Shown one piece after another: positions 8,976-16,765 of a stretch of 40,540 nt of DNA. The notes below the pieces were generated by a model that saw only the letters and a program-made list of their open reading frames with translations, had not been told where the DNA came from and searched no databases. The stretch comes from Verrucomicrobiota bacterium. Its GTDB lineage: Bacteria; Verrucomicrobiota; Verrucomicrobiia; Limisphaerales; UBA9464. Within the stretch, counting starts at the first letter, position 1. The number at the start of each line of letters is the position of its first letter. The stretch lies in contig JANYCC010000252.1 in assembly GCA_025360495.1 (NCBI GenBank), positions 1-40,540 on the forward strand. The letters run 5' to 3'. A program made the position numbers and the translations under genes.

Positions 8976-10280
8976 ATGGCCACTGCGCAAACCATCGAGT
9001 TCAAGGATCCCGGGATCCGGACGGCCGCCGCCGCAACCGCCGCCGCCGCGACCACCCTGGGTGCGGGTGACGACCTGCAGGATCTGCATGGCGAGAAACT
9101 GATCCTTAACATGGGTCCGTCGCATCCCTCGACCCACGGGGTCCTGCGGGTGGTGATCGAGTTGGATGGCGAGACGATCACCCGGGCGGTCCCCGACCTG
9201 GGATACCTTCATCGGGGGGACGAGAAAATCGCGGAGAACATGACCTACACCCAGTTCATTCCTTACACGGATCGACTGGATTACCTCGCCCCGCTGGCCA
9301 ACAACGTGGCCTACGCGCTGGCGGTCGAGAAGTTGCTGGGCATCCACGACCAACTGCCGCCGCGCTGCCAGTACATCCGCGTCATCTGCTGCGAACTGGC
9401 GCGGATCTCGGCCCATCTGCTGGGTCTGGGTGCGTTTGCGATGGATGTCGGGGCTTTGACGGTGTTCCTGCACACCTTCACCGAGCGCGAAAAGATTTAT
9501 AACCTGGCCGAGTGGCTCACCGGTGCGCGTTTCACCACGAGTTACACCCGGATCGGCGGACTGGCCCGCGACCTGCCCGCCGGTTGGGTGGGCAAGACCG
9601 GCAAATTCTGCGACGAGGTGCTGGTGGCGCTGGACGAGGTCGAGCGGCTCCTCACCCGCAATCGGATCTTCGTGGACCGCACCCGGGGCGTGGGGTCGAT
9701 TTCGAAGGCGGTGGCCGTGGATTATGGGCTGACCGGGCCGAACCTGCGGGCGTGCGGGGTGGACTATGATGTCCGCAAGGCAAACCCCTATCTGTGTTAC
9801 CGGGACTTGGAATTCGACATCCCGGTGGGCCAGGTCGGTGATTGCTATGACCGTTACATGGTGCGGATGGAGGAGATGCGCCAGAGCGTGCGGATCCTGC
9901 GCCAGGCGTTGCAGAAGCTTCCCGGCGGCCCGGACAATGCCGGACGTGAGCCGGTGAACGTGGCCGATGGCAAGGTGGTGCTCCCGCCCAAGGAGAAGGT
10001 TCTCACGAGCATGGAGGAACTCATCCACCAGTTCATGCTGGTGACGCAGGGGGTGAACGCGCCGCCGGGGGAAATCTATTTCGGCGCCGAGAATCCGAAG
10101 GGCGAACTCGGCTTCTTCATCCACAGCCGCGGCGGTGGAACCCCTTACCGGATGAAGATCCGGGCCCCGTCTTTTGTGAATCTCGGCATCCTGCCCACGC
10201 TCCTGCCCGGGCATCTCATGAGCGATGTCGTGTCGATCCTCGGGTCGATCGATTTCGTGATGGGCGAGGCCGACCGGTGA
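8976..10280 (+). CDS. nuoD: NADH-quinone oxidoreductase subunit D
   Basis: 49-kDa subunit that forms the quinone pocket with NuoB. It is 434 residues long. The body begins with LNMGPSHPSTHGVLR and contains DLGYLHRGDEKIAE, ICCELARISAHLLGLG and the C-terminal IDFVMGEADR. An Ala/Thr-rich extension (residues about 17-30, built from GCC/GCA codons) precedes the conserved domain and is probably disordered. The last codons overlap the GTG start of nuoE by four bases (GTGA), implying translational coupling. Confidence 0.97.
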   Translation: MATAQTIEFKDPGIRTAAAATAAAATTLGAGDDLQDLHGEKLILNMGPSHPSTHGVLRVVIELDGETITRAVPDLGYLHRGDEKIAENMTYTQFIPYTDRLDYLAPLANNVAYALAVEKLLGIHDQLPPRCQYIRVICCELARISAHLLGLGAFAMDVGALTVFLHTFTEREKIYNLAEWLTGARFTTSYTRIGGLARDLPAGWVGKTGKFCDEVLVALDEVERLLTRNRIFVDRTRGVGSISKAVAVDYGLTGPNLRACGVDYDVRKANPYLCYRDLEFDIPVGQVGDCYDRYMVRMEEMRQSVRILRQALQKLPGGPDNAGREPVNVADGKVVLPPKEKVLTSMEELIHQFMLVTQGVNAPPGEIYFGAENPKGELGFFIHSRGGGTPYRMKIRAPSFVNLGILPTLLPGHLMSDVVSILGSIDFVMGEADR

Positions 10281-10777
10281 AATCCCCCGCCATGGCGTTT
10301 TCCGTACCCGCGAAACTGGAGGCTGAGCTCGATGAACTGGTGACCCACTATCCGCAGAAGCGGAGTGCGTCGCTGATGTTCCTCCACGCCTTGCAGGAAC
10401 ACTTCGGCCATCTGCCCAGGGAGGCGGTGGAATGGACCGCGGTGAAACTGGGATTGCAACCGATCAACGTGCACGAGTTGGTCACGTTCTACCCGATGTT
10501 CCGCCAGGAACCGCTGGGTCGCACCCAGATCAAGGTGTGCCGGACGCTGAGTTGCGCGATGGCGGGGAGCGGGGAACTGCGCGGGCATTTCTGCGGGAAG
10601 CTGGGACTGGACCCGCATCATCACGGGCCGCAGACAACACCCGACGGGAAGTTCACCGTGGAATTTGTCGAGTGCCTGGCCAGTTGCGGGACCGCACCGG
10701 TCGTGCTGGTCAATGACGACCTGCTGGAGAAATGCACCGTGGCCGATTGCGACCGGGTGCTGGCCCAGGGCCGGTGA
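10277..10777 (+). CDS. nuoE: NADH-quinone oxidoreductase subunit E
   Basis: 24-kDa thioredoxin-fold subunit holding the 2Fe-2S cluster N1a. The four ligands are visible in CRTLSC and CLASC. The GTG start at 10277 overlaps the nuoD stop; an ATG at 10292 (MAFSVPAKLEAELDEL) is the alternative and would still leave the whole domain. Length is 166 residues, normal for the family. The segment GLDPHHHGPQTTPDGKFTVEFVECL precedes the second Cys pair. After this gene the operon is interrupted by about 260 bases carrying an antisense tRNA gene. Confidence 0.95.
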   Translation: MKSPAMAFSVPAKLEAELDELVTHYPQKRSASLMFLHALQEHFGHLPREAVEWTAVKLGLQPINVHELVTFYPMFRQEPLGRTQIKVCRTLSCAMAGSGELRGHFCGKLGLDPHHHGPQTTPDGKFTVEFVECLASCGTAPVVLVNDDLLEKCTVADCDRVLAQGR

Positions 10778-10813
10778 ACATGAAGACCCCCTCCCATTCA
10801 CGGGTGAAAGCCA

Positions 10814-10852
10814 CCGGATCAGTCGGATCCGACCGATCGGTCCGATCGGGTG
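10814..10852. repeat. Iterated GATC-rich intergenic repeat
   Basis: A run of overlapping near-repeats of GGTCCGATCGG and its complement (…CAGTCGGATCCGACCGATC… then GGTCCGATCGGG), internally palindromic. It lies between nuoE and the tRNA terminator and is not coding. Its function is unknown. The repeated octamer style is similar in kind, but not in sequence, to the other intergenic repeats in this window. Confidence 0.6.
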
Positions 10853-10863
10853 GGTGTGGCCAA

Positions 10864-10886
10864 AGAAAAACCCCCTCAGAGGGGTT
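10864..10886 (-). terminator. Rho-independent terminator of the tRNA-Gln gene
   Basis: On the minus strand the sequence reads AACCCCTCTGAGGGGG followed by TTTTTC and TTT. This is a compact GC stem with a U-tract beginning 25 bases after the tRNA 3' CCA. Polarity fits the tRNA and not the nuo operon, where the run would be A-rich. It should stop tRNA transcription before it runs antisense into nuoE. Confidence 0.75.
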
Positions 10887-10911
10887 CCGGGTGAACCGAC
10901 TCCAAGGGGGA

Positions 10912-10985
10912 TGGCTGCCCGACATGGATTTGAACCATGACAAGCAGATTCAGAGACTGCTGTGCTACCGTTACACCATCGGGCA
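10912..10985 (-). tRNA. tRNA-Gln (anticodon CTG), CCA encoded
   Basis: A 74-base cloverleaf on the minus strand. The acceptor TGCCCGA pairs perfectly with TCGGGCA, and discriminator G is followed by an encoded CCA. The D arm is GTG-TAACGGTAG-CAC. The anticodon arm is GCAGT-CTCTGAA-TCTGC with anticodon CTG and a T-T mismatch closing the loop (31-39). The variable loop is TTGT and the T arm is CATGG-TTCAAAT-CCATG. The gene lies inside the nuo operon, opposite to it, between nuoE and nuoF. Confidence 0.93.
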
Positions 10986-11000
10986 GTCGGTAGGGGCGAG

Positions 11001-11028
11001 AGGCTAACGGGAGAACACTTCGAGTCAA
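11001..11028 (-). promoter_or_regulatory. Probable promoter of tRNA-Gln
   Basis: On the minus strand TTGACT (11028-11023) is followed after 16 bases by TAGCCT (11006-11001). The implied start is near 10993, about eight bases before the tRNA 5' end. The -35 box matches the sigma-70 consensus at five of six positions; the -10 box is weak. The promoter occupies the leader of nuoF on the other strand. Confidence 0.5.
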
Positions 11029-11036
11029 GCACGACC

Positions 11037-12461
11037 ATGCCGCAAGAATACCGATTGATCCTGAAGCACGCCGACCAGCCCGGTTACACACCGGACCTCG
11101 CGTGCTATGTGCGCCATGGCGGATACGATGCGCTCAAGAAGGCACTCGCCACCCCGGGTCGGGAATTGCCCGACGGCAAAAAGCAATCGCCGCAGGAGGT
11201 GCTGCGCGACGACGTCCTTAAGTCCGGCCTGCGTGGCCGTGGCGGCGCCGGTTTCTCGGCCGGTCTCAAATGGAGCTTCGTCGATCGGCGCGGCGGCAAG
11301 CCGATCTATCTCATCTGCAACGCCGACGAATCGGAGCCCGGCACCTTCAAGGACCGTCAGATCCTGTATAAGGATCCGCACCAGTTGATCGAGGGCATGG
11401 TGATCTCGTGCTGGGCCAACGACGTCAAACTGGCCTATATCTATATCCGCGGCGAGATGGCGAAAGGGGCGAAGCTGCTGAACCAAGCCCTCGCCGAGGC
11501 CCGTGCGAAGGGTTTTCTCGGCAAGAACATCCTCGGTACCGGTTACGATCTCGAGATCCACATCCATCGCGGCGCCGGTTCCTATATCTGCGGCGAGGAA
11601 ACGGGCCTCATCGAGTCGCTCGAGGGCAAGCGCCCGTACCCGCGGATCAAGCCCCCGTATTTCCCGGCGGTGCTCGGGCTCTATCTCGCGCCCACCATCG
11701 TCAACAACGTGGAAACCCTCTGCCACGTGAAGCACGTCGTGCTGATGGGCGGCGTGGAATATGCGAAGCTTGGCACCCCGAACAACACCGGCACCCGCAT
11801 CGTCTCCCTCAGCGGCGACGTCCAGCAACCTGGCTATTTCGAGGTGGAGGTCGGGAAGGTCACGCTGGGCGAGATCATCTTCGACCGGAATTTCGGCGGC
11901 GGACTCCGGCCCGGGCGTTCGCTCAAGGCCGTCATTCCCGGCGGTTCCTCCTCCAAGGTCCTCAAGGCCGGTGAGAAATTCAAACTGCGGCGCAAGGGTG
12001 CGGACGGCCAGATGTCGGCGGTCGAGGTGGACCTGCTGGACCTGCCTTATGACTTCGATTCGCTGCAGCAGGCGGGGACGATGTCGGGTTCCGGGGCGGT
12101 GATCGTGCTGGATGACACGCGCAGCATGGTCGAGACGCTGGACAACGTGGCCGAGTTTTATGCGCACGAGAGCTGCGGGCAGTGCACGCCCTGCCGCGAA
12201 GGCGCGTTGTGGATGAGCAAGGCGCTGCACCGGATGACCACCGGGGACGGCCGTCGCGAGGACGCCGAGTATCTCCGCCAGATCGCCCAAAACATCCAGG
12301 GCCGGACGATCTGCGCCTTCGGTGAGGCGGCGGCCTGGCCGGTCCTGAGCTTCGTGAAGAAGTTCAATGACGAATTCGTGGCGCGGGGTGCGGCCGATGA
12401 GGCGGCCCGTGCCTCCACCCCGGCCACCGCCGCCCCCGTTGTCCGCGTCGCCCATCCCTGA
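11037..12461 (+). CDS. nuoF: NADH-quinone oxidoreductase subunit F
   Basis: 51-kDa subunit that binds NADH, FMN and cluster N3 and so takes in the electrons. I use the ATG at 11037 (MPQEYRLILKHADQPGYT), giving 474 residues. The frame is open upstream but only by running through the antisense tRNA gene. The flavin/NADH loop GLRGRGGAGFSAGLKW, CNADESEPGTFKDR and GAGSYICGEETGLIESLEG are intact. The N3 ligands are ESCGQCTPCREG plus the Cys of GRTICAFGEAAAWPV. The C-terminal 30 residues are Ala-rich. No clear ribosome site precedes the ATG. Confidence 0.96.
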   Translation: MPQEYRLILKHADQPGYTPDLACYVRHGGYDALKKALATPGRELPDGKKQSPQEVLRDDVLKSGLRGRGGAGFSAGLKWSFVDRRGGKPIYLICNADESEPGTFKDRQILYKDPHQLIEGMVISCWANDVKLAYIYIRGEMAKGAKLLNQALAEARAKGFLGKNILGTGYDLEIHIHRGAGSYICGEETGLIESLEGKRPYPRIKPPYFPAVLGLYLAPTIVNNVETLCHVKHVVLMGGVEYAKLGTPNNTGTRIVSLSGDVQQPGYFEVEVGKVTLGEIIFDRNFGGGLRPGRSLKAVIPGGSSSKVLKAGEKFKLRRKGADGQMSAVEVDLLDLPYDFDSLQQAGTMSGSGAVIVLDDTRSMVETLDNVAEFYAHESCGQCTPCREGALWMSKALHRMTTGDGRREDAEYLRQIAQNIQGRTICAFGEAAAWPVLSFVKKFNDEFVARGAADEAARASTPATAAPVVRVAHP

Positions 12462-12467
12462 TTTCCC

Positions 12468-14183
12468 ATGTCGAACGCCGCGACCACCGCCCCCGCGCCC
12501 GCCGCCCCGCCCCCGGTCGAGAAGATCCGGATCCGGGTCGATGGCCGTGAGATCGACGTGCCCAAGACCCTGCCGGACTGGCAGGGCAAGCCGCAGGCCA
12601 CGACGATGCTGCAGGCCTGTCATCTCGCCGGCTGCGAGGTGCCGCATTATTGCTATCATCCGAAGCTCCCGGTCGCGGGCAACTGCCGGATGTGCCTGGT
12701 GGAATTCGGCACGCCGGTCATGGATCCGGCCACGCGCAAGCCGGTCCTGAACGAGGACGGTTCGCCGAAGATCGCCCGTTCGGTCCTGCCCTACGAACCG
12801 CAGACCCCGCGCGGTGCCATCGCCTGCGCCACCCCCATTTCACCGGGCATGGAACTCTACCCGGGTTCCCCCGCGACCAAACAGATGCGCGAGGCGGTCT
12901 TGGAATCGCTGCTCATCAATCATCCGCTCGACTGCCCCATCTGCGACCAGGCCGGCGAATGCAAGCTGCAGGAATATTCCGTGCAGCACGGGCAGGCCGG
13001 GAGCCGTTTCGTCGAGGCCAAGGTGCATAAGCCCAAGGCCGTCGACCTCGGGCCCCGGATCGTTCTCGACGACGAACGCTGCATCCTGTGCACCCGCTGC
13101 ATCCGGTTCACCAAGGACATCGCGGGCGACGACGCGCTCGGGATCGTCAACAGCGGATCCTATAACACGATCGCCACTTTCCCGGGACGGCCGTTCGACA
13201 ACAATTACACGCTCAACACCGTCGACCTCTGCCCGGTCGGCGCGCTCACGTCCAAGGATTTCCGGTTCAAGATGCGGGTGTGGTTCCTGCGCGAGACCCG
13301 CAGCGTGTGCACCAGTTGCGGCAGCGGTTGCAACATCACCATCGGATCGCGCGAGGACACCGTTCACCGCTATGAACCGCGGGAAAACGACGCGGTGAAT
13401 TCCAGCTGGATGTGCGATTCCGGCCGCCTGAATTACCGGTGGATCGGGCGACCGGACCGGTTGCAGAACGTCTTGGTGAACGGCATCAAATCGACTTGGA
13501 AAGCGGCGCTCACCGAGATCGGTTCCCGGCTCACCGCGGCTCCGGCCGGCAGCGTGGCCCTGGTCGCCAGCGCGCGCCAGACGTGTGAGGAACTTTACCT
13601 GTTGAAACGGCTCGCGACCCGGTTGGGCGCGGTCACCGACTCGGTCCCGCGGGAAGGGGAGGGCGACCGGTTGTTGGTGGCGGAGGACCGCAACCCCAAC
13701 AGCAATGGCGCGCGTCTGACCGGCATCTGCTATACGGAGATGGGACTGCAATTGCCGCGCATCGCCGACGGGATCCGCAGCGGCGCGATCCGGACCCTGG
13801 TGGTGTTCGGCGAGGACGTGACCCTCCACGGCATCGGACCCGACCTGCTCGCGAAATTGGAGACGCTGGTGGTGAGCGACATCCTGCCGAACGCGACGAC
13901 GGCGGCCGCGCATTATGTGTTGCCGGGTTGTGCGCACGCGGAGAAGCGGGGGACCTTCGTGAACGTGAAGGGACGCCTGCAACGGTTCCTGAAGGCGGTC
14001 GAACCGAAAGGGGACGGCCGGCCCGAAGCGGAATTCCTGCAGGAACTGGCGGCCGGCCTCGGGGTCGGCGGTGGTCATGCGACGATCGAGGGTTTGTTCA
14101 ACCAGATGGCGAAGGACGTGCCGGCCTTCGCGGGGGTCGAATGGGCCCACCTTGGCGACACCGGAGTCAACGTGCCGATCTGA
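12468..14183 (+). CDS. nuoG: NADH-quinone oxidoreductase subunit G, short form
   Basis: 75-kDa electron-relay subunit with 571 residues, shorter than the 700-900 common in the family. The N-terminal 2Fe-2S ferredoxin domain has CHLAGCEVPHYCYHP and CRMCLVEF. Next come the His/Cys N5 site (HPLDCPICDQAGECKLQ) and the 4Fe-4S pattern CILCTRCIRF with VDLCPVGAL. CTSCGSGCN plus WMCDSGR supplies a full N7-type ligand set, which many complexes I have lost. The molybdopterin-fold domain is abbreviated, ending after LPGCAHAEKRGTFVNVKGRLQRF. A Pro/Ala-rich stretch precedes the ferredoxin domain. It starts six bases after nuoF. Confidence 0.95.
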   Translation: MSNAATTAPAPAAPPPVEKIRIRVDGREIDVPKTLPDWQGKPQATTMLQACHLAGCEVPHYCYHPKLPVAGNCRMCLVEFGTPVMDPATRKPVLNEDGSPKIARSVLPYEPQTPRGAIACATPISPGMELYPGSPATKQMREAVLESLLINHPLDCPICDQAGECKLQEYSVQHGQAGSRFVEAKVHKPKAVDLGPRIVLDDERCILCTRCIRFTKDIAGDDALGIVNSGSYNTIATFPGRPFDNNYTLNTVDLCPVGALTSKDFRFKMRVWFLRETRSVCTSCGSGCNITIGSREDTVHRYEPRENDAVNSSWMCDSGRLNYRWIGRPDRLQNVLVNGIKSTWKAALTEIGSRLTAAPAGSVALVASARQTCEELYLLKRLATRLGAVTDSVPREGEGDRLLVAEDRNPNSNGARLTGICYTEMGLQLPRIADGIRSGAIRTLVVFGEDVTLHGIGPDLLAKLETLVVSDILPNATTAAAHYVLPGCAHAEKRGTFVNVKGRLQRFLKAVEPKGDGRPEAEFLQELAAGLGVGGGHATIEGLFNQMAKDVPAFAGVEWAHLGDTGVNVPI

Positions 14184-14195
14184 CCGGGAATCCCC

Positions 14196-15305
14196 ATGTT
14201 CGAGACGCTATTTTCAGATCCGACGGTGCAGTTCATCGCGTTCAGCACGGTGAAGATCCTGGTGGTCTTCGGCGTGGTGATGACCTTCGTCGCCTATGCC
14301 GTGCTGGTGGAGCGGAAGGTCTCGGCCTTCATCCAGGACCGGGTGGGACCGAACCGCACCGCGCCGCCGTTCGTGATGAAGATCCCGGTGATCGGGCCGT
14401 TCCTGGTCCGCTGCGGTATTTTCCAGCCGATGGCGGACGGGTTGAAATTCATCCTGAAGGAGGATTTCACGCCGGATTATGTGCGGAAGGTCTATTTCTG
14501 GCTGGCGCCGGCGATCGCGGTGATCCCGGCGTTCCTGACCCTGGCGGTGATCCCGTTCGGCTCGCAGTTGAGCGCGGGACCCGGCGCGCAGAAGATGGTC
14601 ATCGCCGACCTGAACGTCGGCATCCTTTATACGTTCGGCATCGTGTCGCTCGGAGTGTACGGCATCGTGCTGGCGGGTTGGTCCTCCAATTCCAAGTACC
14701 CGTTCCTCGGCGGCATCCGGTCGAGCGCGCAGATGATCTCCTATGAGCTGGCGATGGGGATGAGCGTGGTGGCGGTGTTCCTGGTGGTGGGCGACCTGAA
14801 CCTGGGGAAGATCGTCAGGTTCCAGGCGGAACACGGCTGGATGATCCTTTATCAGCCGGTGGCCTTCCTGCTGTTCCTGGTGTCGGCGTTTGCGGAGACG
14901 AACCGGCTGCCCTTCGACATGCCGGAGTCGGAAAGCGAGTTGGTGGGTGGTTACCACACCGAATACAGCTCGATGAAGTTCGCGCTCTTTTTCCTGGGCG
15001 AATACGCGAACATGATCGCGAGTTCGGCGATGATGGTGACGCTGTTTTTGGGCGGATGGTCGCTGCCATTCCTCGGGGAGCCGGCAGGTTCGCTGTGGGG
15101 CGGCCTGCTGCACCTGGGGATCTTCGTGGCGAAAATGCTGGTGATGCTGGTGGTGTTCATCTGGGTGCGCTGGATGCTGCCGCGCTTCCGTTATGACCAG
15201 TTGATGGACCTGGGTTGGCGCCGGTTCATACCGCTCGCACTGGCCAACATCGTGGTGACCGCGCTGGTGCTGGCGCTGGTGGACGGCTGGGGGAAAGGGA
15301 CCTGA
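14196..15305 (+). CDS. nuoH: NADH-quinone oxidoreductase subunit H
   Basis: Membrane subunit that links the quinone site to the proton-pumping arm. It has 369 residues and about eight to nine hydrophobic segments. The family signatures are AYAVLVERKVSAFIQDRVGPNR near the first helix and FAETNRLPFDMPESESELVGGYHTEYSSMKF, whose acidic loop lines the quinone cavity. A somewhat longer soluble loop (about residues 60-95) precedes the second helix. It is 12 bases after nuoG and two bases before the nuoI start. Confidence 0.96.
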   Translation: MFETLFSDPTVQFIAFSTVKILVVFGVVMTFVAYAVLVERKVSAFIQDRVGPNRTAPPFVMKIPVIGPFLVRCGIFQPMADGLKFILKEDFTPDYVRKVYFWLAPAIAVIPAFLTLAVIPFGSQLSAGPGAQKMVIADLNVGILYTFGIVSLGVYGIVLAGWSSNSKYPFLGGIRSSAQMISYELAMGMSVVAVFLVVGDLNLGKIVRFQAEHGWMILYQPVAFLLFLVSAFAETNRLPFDMPESESELVGGYHTEYSSMKFALFFLGEYANMIASSAMMVTLFLGGWSLPFLGEPAGSLWGGLLHLGIFVAKMLVMLVVFIWVRWMLPRFRYDQLMDLGWRRFIPLALANIVVTALVLALVDGWGKGT

Positions 15306-15307
15306 TT

Positions 15308-15886
15308 ATGACCAAGGTTGTGGACCGCAAACCGCTGTCTTTTTATGAGCGGACCTATGTGCCGGCGCTCTGGGAGGGCCTCAAGGTCACCGCGCGGCAT
15401 TTCAAGCGCTCGGTGCAGGGCCACAACACCGCCAAGGAACTGGGGGAGGGCTATTATCCCGAGGTGCCGTGGCGCGTGAGCGAGGGCTACCGCGGCGCGC
15501 CCTATCTCGTCCGGGACCAGGACGGCCACACCAAGTGCGTCTCCTGCCAGTTGTGCGAGTTTGTCTGCCCGCCCAAGGCCATCCGCATCACGCCGCCCGG
15601 TCCGGACGGCCCGCCCGCAGACCGCCCGAACGCGGAGAAGATGCCGCGTGAATTTGAGATCAACATGCTCCGGTGCATCTTCTGCGGCCTGTGCCAGGAA
15701 GTCTGCCCGGAGGAGGCGATCTTCCTGGAGGACCATTATTCCCTCACCGGATTGACCCGCGAGGAGATGGTCTTTGACAAGGAACGCCTGCTGAAACTCG
15801 GCGGGGTCCACGCCGGCACCCAGAAGTGGAAAAACAAGCTGGAGGAGGCCGCGGCCCAGGAATCCTTCCCGGTCGCCACCCACTGA
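15308..15886 (+). CDS. nuoI: NADH-quinone oxidoreductase subunit I
   Basis: Ferredoxin-like subunit carrying clusters N6a and N6b. The ATG at 15308 (MTKVVDRKPLSFYERTYVP) gives 192 residues; an open extension upstream lies inside nuoH and is not used. The two ligand sets are CVSCQLCEFVCPPKAI and CIFCGLCQEVCPEEAI, separated by a Pro-rich insert (PPGPDGPPADRPNAEKMP) longer than in many homologues. The YRGAPYLVRD segment before the first cluster is family-typical. Confidence 0.96.
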   Translation: MTKVVDRKPLSFYERTYVPALWEGLKVTARHFKRSVQGHNTAKELGEGYYPEVPWRVSEGYRGAPYLVRDQDGHTKCVSCQLCEFVCPPKAIRITPPGPDGPPADRPNAEKMPREFEINMLRCIFCGLCQEVCPEEAIFLEDHYSLTGLTREEMVFDKERLLKLGGVHAGTQKWKNKLEEAAAQESFPVATH

Positions 15887-15914
15887 CGCAGCACCGGAGC
15901 CACTGGAGACGTCC

Positions 15915-16433
15915 ATGCCAGAATTCACCGACCTGCTTTTTTTCGTGTTCGCCGGGCTGACCCTGTTGTTCGGGTTCCTGTGCGTGGCCAATCCACTCAG
16001 CCGGAACCCGGTCACCAGCGCGATGTTCCTCGTCCTCACCATCATCTCGATGGCGGGATTGTTCGTGCTGCTTCACGCCTTCTTCCTCGCGGCGGTCCAG
16101 ATCCTCGTTTATGCCGGCGCGGTCATGGTCGTCTTCCTCTTCGTGATCATGCTGCTCGATCTCAAGGAGGAGGCCCGCCGGAAACTCAACCGCGTCGCGC
16201 TCACCGCCGGGGTCCTCGCCGTGTCCGGCCTGGCCGCGATCCTCGTCCGCGCCGTCACCGCCGCCCGCCCCGCCGCCCTCGCCCTCAAGGCCGGGCCGCT
16301 CGCCGAGGGTGACACCGCACCGCTCGGCCGCATCCTCTTCCAATCCTACCTCCTCCCGTTCGAGATCCTGTCGATCCTGCTCCTGGTGGCGATGGTCGGC
16401 GTCATCCTGCTCAGCAAAAAGGATCTCCGGTAG
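15915..16433 (+). CDS. nuoJ: NADH-quinone oxidoreductase subunit J
   Basis: Small membrane subunit of complex I, 172 residues with five hydrophobic helices. The conserved helix [21 protein letters not shown] contains the AGAV motif of the family. Its bend is thought to matter for coupling between quinone reduction and pumping. An Ala/Arg/Pro-rich loop lies at about residues 105-130. The last helix ends LLSKKDLR. It starts 28 bases after nuoI. Confidence 0.94.
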   Translation: MPEFTDLLFFVFAGLTLLFGFLCVANPLSRNPVTSAMFLVLTIISMAGLFVLLHAFFLAAVQILVYAGAVMVVFLFVIMLLDLKEEARRKLNRVALTAGVLAVSGLAAILVRAVTAARPAALALKAGPLAEGDTAPLGRILFQSYLLPFEILSILLLVAMVGVILLSKKDLR

Positions 16434-16449
16434 CCGCGGAGCCGAACCC

Positions 16450-16755
16450 ATGAACGTCACCCTCAATCATTACCTGGTGGTCAGCGTCCTGCTGTTCTGC
16501 CTCGGGCTGTTCGGAGTGCTCGCGCGGCGCAACGTGCTCGTCATCTATATGAGCCTCGAACTGATGCTCAACGCCGCCAACCTCGCCCTGGTCGCCTTCT
16601 CCCGCTTCAACAACAATCTCAACGGCCAGGTGATGGTCTTCTTCATCATCACCGTCGCCGCCGCCGAGGTCGCCGTCGGTCTCTCCCTCATCGTGGCCCT
16701 CTACCGGAAACGGCAGACCGCCCACGTCGAGGATCTCACGTCGCTCAAGCTCTGA
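16450..16755 (+). CDS. nuoK: NADH-quinone oxidoreductase subunit K
   Basis: The 101-residue, three-helix membrane subunit. I take the ATG at 16450 ([19 protein letters not shown]); the frame is open further upstream but overlaps nuoJ. The conserved intramembrane glutamates are present in [15 protein letters not shown] and [18 protein letters not shown], both required for proton translocation in the family. It ends ten bases before nuoL. Confidence 0.95.
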   Translation: MNVTLNHYLVVSVLLFCLGLFGVLARRNVLVIYMSLELMLNAANLALVAFSRFNNNLNGQVMVFFIITVAAAEVAVGLSLIVALYRKRQTAHVEDLTSLKL

Positions 16756-16765
16756 TCCCCACCCG

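Noticed and set aside
8415-10214. Open frame of about 600 codons antisense to nuoC and nuoD
   Set aside because: Covers two certain complex I genes and shows no domain.
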